A stretch of 25,954 nt of DNA from an uncultured Alistipes sp. (GTDB taxonomy: Bacteria > Bacteroidota > Bacteroidia > Bacteroidales > Rikenellaceae), in the NCBI GenBank assembly GCA_910586375.1, contig CAJUIE010000008.1, positions 1-25,954 of the forward strand, given 5' to 3'. Shown piece after piece: positions 22,029 to 25,954 of this stretch. The stretch's first letter is position 1, and every line of letters begins with the position of its first letter. The position numbers and the translations under genes were made by a program. The notes under the pieces are model-generated. The model did no database searches and was not told where the DNA came from. It was given only the letters and a program-made list of their open reading frames with translations.

Positions 22029-23132
22029 ATGACTATCGAGGATATAGCCCTTCAAATGACCCCGGGCATCGGTGTCAAGGGTGCCGTGCATCTGTTGGCG
22101 CACTTCGGTGACGCCCGGCGTATTTTTGCCGCCACGGCAGAAGAGCTTGTCGTTAATGCGGAGCTGCGCCCCGACCTGGCCCGGCGGATTGTCCGGCGTG
22201 AGGGCTTCGCTGCGGCAGAGAAAGAGTGGAAATTCTGCGAACGTCAAGGCATCGCGGCTATTGCTTCGACCGATCCGCAATATCCGCCTCTGCTGCGTGA
22301 AATTCCCGATTATCCCCATGTCATTTATGTGCAGGGCCGCGTCGGGGCATTACGTACACGCACGTTGTCGGTCGTCGGCACCCGGGAAGCCACAGCCTAC
22401 GGCCAGACGATGTGCAATCGCCTGATCGAAGAACTTGCCCGGCGTGTGCCCGGGCTTTCGATTGTCAGCGGCCTGGCATTCGGGATTGACGCCGCAGCCC
22501 ATCGGGCTGCTTTGGCTGCCGGGGTGCCGAATGTCGCTGTGCTTCCCTGTTCGTTACCGGGGGTGGTGCCGGCCCAGCACGCGGCTCTGGCCCGCGACTT
22601 GCTCGACCGGGACGGTGCCCTGGTCTCGGAGCTGCACAGTCAGACCCGGCAGAAGGGAACAGCCTATACGGCTCGGAATCGGATCATTGCGGCACTCAGC
22701 CGCGGATGTCTCGTTGTCGAATCGCCCGCCGGCGGCGGCTCTCTCATTACCGCCCACTTCGCCAATGACTACGATCGTACGGTCATGGCCCTGCCGGGTC
22801 GGGCTTGTGACAAGTCGTCGATGGGGGTCAACTGTTTGATTCGCAACCATAAAGCCCAGATGATTCTTTCGGCCGAGGATATCGTTCGTGAGATGAATTG
22901 GGATTTAGAGAGCGAGCCGGCCCAGCTTCGCAGCGAGGCTCCATCCGTGCCCCTCACCCTGGAGGAGAGCCGGTTGCTGGAGTGCTTCACGACCTCCGAC
23001 CCGCTGTCTGTCGAGCTGCTGCGCCAGACGAGCGGTTACGACCCCGGGGCGCTGGCTTCCTTGTTGCTGGGGCTCGAACTCTCGGGCGCTCTGCGCCAGT
23101 TGCCTGGAAGCCGCTATGTCAAAGTGCGTTAG
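22029..23132 (+). CDS. dprA: DNA-processing protein A
   Basis: 367 aa with the full DprA plan: an N-terminal HhH/SAM-like part (MTPGIGVKGAVHLLAHFG, 10-27), the Rossmann-like core with VVGTREATAYG (115-125), SGLAFGIDAAAH (147-158), ARNRIIAALS (215-224), GGGSLITAHFA (235-245) and MALPG, and a C-terminal winged helix (about 305-365). DprA binds incoming single-stranded DNA and loads RecA during natural transformation, and is also widespread in species without known competence. ATG 22029 is the only sensible start. A TACCTTTA (21995-22002) may be a weak -7 box. tatD follows after 13 nt, so dprA, tatD and ansA probably share a transcript. Confidence 0.94.
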   Translation: MTIEDIALQMTPGIGVKGAVHLLAHFGDARRIFAATAEELVVNAELRPDLARRIVRREGFAAAEKEWKFCERQGIAAIASTDPQYPPLLREIPDYPHVIYVQGRVGALRTRTLSVVGTREATAYGQTMCNRLIEELARRVPGLSIVSGLAFGIDAAAHRAALAAGVPNVAVLPCSLPGVVPAQHAALARDLLDRDGALVSELHSQTRQKGTAYTARNRIIAALSRGCLVVESPAGGGSLITAHFANDYDRTVMALPGRACDKSSMGVNCLIRNHKAQMILSAEDIVREMNWDLESEPAQLRSEAPSVPLTLEESRLLECFTTSDPLSVELLRQTSGYDPGALASLLLGLELSGALRQLPGSRYVKVR

Positions 23133-23145
23133 AATTTGAAAGCGT

Positions 23146-23943
23146 ATGATGTTGACCGATACCCATTCGCACCTTTATGAACCCGAGTTCGACACCGATC
23201 GTGAGCAAACCTTCGCCCGGGCCGTTGATGCCGGTGTCGGGCACATGCTCTGCCCGGCTATCGACTCCACGAGCCATGAACGGCTCTTCGACCTCTGCCG
23301 TCGTCATCCCGGCCGGTGCATCCCGATGATGGGGCTGCATCCTACGTCGGTCAATGATAATCCGCATTGGCGTGAGGAGTTGGAGACGGTCGGACGTTAT
23401 CTTGAGGTTCCGCCCGAGGGCGTCGCACGTTTCTGCGCTGTGGGAGAAATAGGGCTTGATTTTTACTGGTCGACCGATTTCCGCCAGGAGCAGATCGAGG
23501 TCTTGCGACGACAGTGTGAAATGGCTCTTGCGGCCGACCTGCCGATCGCCGTGCATACGCGCAGCGCCTGGCCCGAGATGATCGCCCTCATGGAGGAGTT
23601 TCGAGGCAGTGGTCTGCGGGGCGTATTCCACGCTTTCGGTGAGGATGTCGCGACTTATGAAAAACTGAAATCCTGCGGCGATTTTCTCTTTGGCATTGGT
23701 GGGGTGGTGACGTTCAAAAAGAGCCGTTTGGCCGACACCGTGCGGGAGATGGAGCTTGCCGATCTGGTGCTTGAGACCGACTGTCCCTACCTCACGCCGG
23801 CGCCTTATCGCGGTCGGCGCAACGAACCGGCCTATGTGGCTCATGTTTGCGAAAAAATCGCCGAGATAAAAGATACCGATCCCGCCGATGTGGCAGCCAC
23901 AACGACTGCCAACGCTTCGCGTATGTTCGGCTTGCAAGAATGA
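23146..23943 (+). CDS. tatD: TatD-family metal-dependent hydrolase (DNase)
   Basis: 265 aa, normal for TatD. The metal ligands expected for this TIM-barrel amidohydrolase are all visible: H7 and H9 (THSHLY), E101 (GEIGLDFYW), H137 (VHTRSAW), H162 (VFHAFGED) and D212 (LETDCPYL). TatD enzymes are cytoplasmic 3'-5' exonucleases or deoxyribonucleases implicated in DNA repair and quality control; the true substrate of this member is unknown. Two ATG codons stand in a row (23146 and 23149); either may be used. The stop overlaps an ATG (ATGA at 23940) of the asparaginase frame. Confidence 0.93.
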   Translation: MMLTDTHSHLYEPEFDTDREQTFARAVDAGVGHMLCPAIDSTSHERLFDLCRRHPGRCIPMMGLHPTSVNDNPHWREELETVGRYLEVPPEGVARFCAVGEIGLDFYWSTDFRQEQIEVLRRQCEMALAADLPIAVHTRSAWPEMIALMEEFRGSGLRGVFHAFGEDVATYEKLKSCGDFLFGIGGVVTFKKSRLADTVREMELADLVLETDCPYLTPAPYRGRRNEPAYVAHVCEKIAEIKDTDPADVAATTTANASRMFGLQE

Positions 23944-23966
23944 AACATCAACGACGAAAACCGGTC

Positions 23967-25004
23967 ATGAATAACCCGAAATCCTCGATTCTCATCATCT
24001 ACACCGGCGGCACGATCGGCATGAAGACCGATGCCGTGACGGGCGCTCTTGTGCCGTTCGACTTCAGCGGTATCTATGACGAGTTTCCCTCGCTCAAACG
24101 ACTCAACGTCGACATCGACGTGCACACTACTTCGCCCGTGATCGACTCGTCGAATGTGGCTCCGGACCACTGGGTGGCTCTGGCTGAACTCATTCGCGCC
24201 AACTACGCCCTCTACGATGGCTTTGTCGTCCTCCACGGCACCGACACCATGTCCTATACCGCCTCGGCCCTGAGTTTCATGCTCGAAAACCTCTCAAAGC
24301 CAGTGGTCTTCACCGGTAGCCAGATACCTATCGGTGTGCTGCGTACGGACGGTCGCGAGAACCTCATCACGGCCATCGAAATTGCTGGCACGAAGATCGA
24401 CGGACGCCCTGCTGTGCCCGAGGTGTCGCTCTACTTCCAGAACCGGCTATTCCGCGCCAACCGCACCACCAAACGCAGTGCTGAGGCGCTCAACGCGTTT
24501 CGTTCTTATAATTATCCGCCGTTGGCCGAGGTCGGCGTTAATATCGCTTACAATCTTTCGGCCGTGCTGCGGCCGTCGGACACCTCGCCGGAGCTGCGCG
24601 TGGCCAGCAAACTGGCCGACGGCGTGGCTATCGTCAAGCTCTTCCCGGGTATGAGTGAAGGTGTTCTGCGGGCGATGTTGGCGGCTCCGGGGTTGCGAGC
24701 TGTCGTGCTGGAGACCTTTGGCGCCGGTAATGCCCCCACTTCCGAATGGTTTATCCGCACGTTGCAGGAGGCGATCGGGCGCGGGGTTATTGTGCTTAAT
24801 ATCACCCAGTGTGGTGGTGGTAAAGTCTCGATGGCGCTCTATGAAACGGGTCTGCGGCTCCAGAAGGCGGGCGTGTTGTGCGGTTACGATATGACCACTG
24901 AGGCTGCCGTGACCAAACTCATGTACGTATTGGGGCTCGGTCTCTCTGCTGAGTCGACGCGCGCGCTGCTGCGCCGGCCGCTGCGGGGAGAATTTACGGT
25001 ATAA
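23967..25004 (+). CDS. ansA: type I L-asparaginase
   Basis: 345 aa from ATG 23967 (MNNPKSSILIIYTGGTIGMK). The first catalytic motif YTGGTIG holds T13; the second, LHGTDTMSYTASALS (89-103), holds T92 and D93, with K169 further on. No signal peptide is present, so it should be the cytoplasmic type I form, which hydrolyses asparagine to aspartate and ammonia. An earlier ATG at 23940 overlaps the tatD stop and adds nine residues (MKHQRRKPV) unlike family members. I prefer 23967, though coupling through the ATGA overlap keeps 23940 possible. Confidence 0.92.
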   Translation: MNNPKSSILIIYTGGTIGMKTDAVTGALVPFDFSGIYDEFPSLKRLNVDIDVHTTSPVIDSSNVAPDHWVALAELIRANYALYDGFVVLHGTDTMSYTASALSFMLENLSKPVVFTGSQIPIGVLRTDGRENLITAIEIAGTKIDGRPAVPEVSLYFQNRLFRANRTTKRSAEALNAFRSYNYPPLAEVGVNIAYNLSAVLRPSDTSPELRVASKLADGVAIVKLFPGMSEGVLRAMLAAPGLRAVVLETFGAGNAPTSEWFIRTLQEAIGRGVIVLNITQCGGGKVSMALYETGLRLQKAGVLCGYDMTTEAAVTKLMYVLGLGLSAESTRALLRRPLRGEFTV

Positions 25005-25006
25005 GG

Positions 25007-25030
25007 CGTTGCATGTAACGAATTTTTTTT
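25007..25030 (+). terminator. weak terminator candidate after the asparaginase gene
   Basis: CGTT (25007-25010) and AACG (25017-25020) make only a 4-bp stem, but eight T follow (25023-25030). Confidence 0.3.
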
Positions 25031-25359
25031 CTATATTTCGCACTGCTAATATGCCCTTACGTTTCGTTGTCGATCCCGACAACGGAGAGTTTGTGGGCAT
25101 AATATATTGGTAGCGAACAGGTTGGGTAAACGAAGGAGTCTCTGTCCGGATTCTGCGGATGTTCGATGACAGCACCCCGGATTCCGATATTTCCGGTGCC
25201 GGAGAGGCTTGGCAGCCCAAAAGAAGAGACAAATTTTTGTTTTTTTGAGCAGAGGTGAAAATTTGACGACGAAGTTTCAAAAGAAGAGAGGAAAGGCGGG
25301 ACGAAAAATAGAGATATAAACCATAAAAATCCAATTAATTCAATTCATCCAACACAACT
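25031..25359 (+). other. gene-free intergenic region with a structured segment upstream of the ExbB-like gene
   Basis: No coding frame with family features is visible. TATATTTC (25032-25039) could be an imperfect -7 box. Just after it TATGCCC (25050-25056) pairs with GGGCATA (25095-25101), enclosing a second hairpin GTTGTCG-ATCC-CGACAAC (25066-25083). A direct repeat CCGGATTCYG occurs at 25146-25155 and 25177-25186. CTCT...CCGG near 25140-25149 can pair with CCGGAGAG near 25199. The last 100 nt are A-rich, as is common upstream of Bacteroidota start codons. It matches no riboswitch or SRP/6S RNA signature I know. Confidence 0.4.
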
Positions 25360-25954
25360 ATGAAAAAACTCGTTTTGATTCTGTCGGCAGCCCTGGTGGC
25401 TTTGGGCTCCGTCAACGCATTCGCGCAGGAGGCCGCGGCCGTTGCTGAAGAGACGGTTGCCGTAGCAACGACGGTTGCTGAGCCCGAAATCGCTGGCGAA
25501 AGTATGCACCACGTCCTCATGCAGAAGTTCCTTGAGGGTGGCTGGGGCTGGATGCTTCCCGTGCTCCTCTGTCTGGTGATCGGTCTGGCCGTAGCTATCG
25601 AGCGCATTCTCTATCTGTCGTTCTCGACAATCAACTCCAAAAAACTCGTTAAGTCGGTAGAAGCTGCGCTGCAGAACGGCGGTATTGAAGCTGCCAAAGA
25701 TGTTTGCCGCAATACGCGCGGGCCGATCGCTTCGATCTATTACCAGGGTCTGGAGCGCTACAACCAGGGCCTCGACGCTGTTGAGAAGGCCGTCGTTTCC
25801 TACGGTTCGGTACAGACCGGCCAGATGGAATCGGGCCTGTCGTGGATCGGTCTGTTTATCGCACTCTCACCGATGCTCGGATTTATGGGTACTGTCGTGG
25901 GTATGATCGGCGCCTTCGACGCCATCCAGGCTGCCGGCGATATCAGCCCGACGC
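25360..25954 (+). CDS. exbB: MotA/TolQ/ExbB proton-channel family protein, partial (right edge)
   Basis: 198 complete codons are visible and the frame stays open at the right edge. An N-terminal signal peptide (MKKLVLILSAALVALGSVNAFA, cleavage likely after A22) and an Ala/Val/Glu-rich linker (about 24-48) precede TM1 (about 64-86, WMLPVLLCLVIGLAVAIERILYL), a cytoplasmic loop with QNGGIEAAKDVC...GPIASIYYQGL (105-131), and TM2 (about 161-187; WIGLFIALSPMLGFMGTVVGM), the ExbB/TolQ hallmark. ExbB forms a proton channel with ExbD and powers TonB-dependent outer-membrane transport. The added signal peptide is common in Bacteroidota ExbB proteins. exbD/tonB genes would be expected beyond the edge. 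Confidence 0.92.
   Translation, partial: MKKLVLILSAALVALGSVNAFAQEAAAVAEETVAVATTVAEPEIAGESMHHVLMQKFLEGGWGWMLPVLLCLVIGLAVAIERILYLSFSTINSKKLVKSVEAALQNGGIEAAKDVCRNTRGPIASIYYQGLERYNQGLDAVEKAVVSYGSVQTGQMESGLSWIGLFIALSPMLGFMGTVVGMIGAFDAIQAAGDISPT

Noticed and set aside
25031..25359. Known riboswitch, SRP RNA or 6S RNA upstream of exbB
   Set aside because: I looked for cobalamin, SAM, TPP, FMN and c-di-GMP core motifs and for the SRP GGAAG/AGCA loop and found none. 6S-like end pairing could not be drawn by eye.
1..25954. CRISPR array or insertion sequence
   Set aside because: No regularly spaced direct repeats with unique spacers, and no transposase reading frame, are visible. The dispersed repeats are irregular in spacing and orientation.

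Overview
The window looks like chromosomal DNA of a Bacteroidales bacterium. Alistipes or another Rikenellaceae is my best guess, from gene content and the GC-rich coding style; no marker in the window proves the genus. The main support is a set of promoters of the Bacteroidota type (TAnnTTTG at about -7, sometimes TTTG/TTTTG 19-21 bp upstream) before tRNAs, rnpB and most transcription units. An aerotolerance-type Bat cluster, a sulfatase-maturase-like radical SAM gene and an ExbB with a signal peptide also fit.

Layout, left to right. The left edge cuts a minus-strand tRNA-Glu(CTC). Then comes a DUF3298/RsiV-like lipoprotein gene (+), followed by a minus-strand operon pcrA / family 2 glycosyltransferase / nth. 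Divergent from pcrA runs a plus-strand Bat cluster: MoxR ATPase, DUF58 protein, a BatD/DUF4381-like membrane protein, a BatC-like TPR protein, BatA and BatB. RNase P RNA and its terminator follow. On the minus strand there are a radical SAM/SPASM protein resembling anaerobic sulfatase-maturating enzymes, a compact three-gene cassette with phage-lysis-like topology, and a nitroreductase. A complete type I restriction-modification operon in the order hsdR-hsdS-hsdM lies on the plus strand and ends in a hairpin terminator against a minus-strand tRNA-Cys(GCA). The right part carries dprA, tatD and a type I asparaginase, a 355-bp structured intergenic region, and an ExbB/TolQ/MotA-family gene cut by the right edge.

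How the genes work together. MoxR, DUF58, BatA/B (membrane-anchored VWA proteins), BatC (TPR) and the BatD-like protein belong to one envelope-associated system whose biochemical task is still poorly defined. PcrA and Nth are DNA repair enzymes, transcribed with a glycosyltransferase. HsdR/M/S form one DNA-defence complex, and DprA handles incoming single-stranded DNA.

The most interesting signals are these. (1) A family of hairpin-forming dispersed repeats sits in the gaps of the Bat cluster, inside the start of one Bat gene, and beyond rnpB; one stem covaries between copies. (2) The Bat cluster has an unusual order, with repeats on both sides of batA. (3) The 13.5-14.9 kb cassette encodes a TM/coiled-coil protein whose gene overlaps, out of frame, a gene for a lipoprotein with a C-terminal TM helix, which recalls phage spanins. 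(4) The promoters of pcrA and the radical SAM gene lie so close to the ATG that nearly leaderless mRNAs are predicted. All functional names rest on motifs and length read by eye; no database search was possible.
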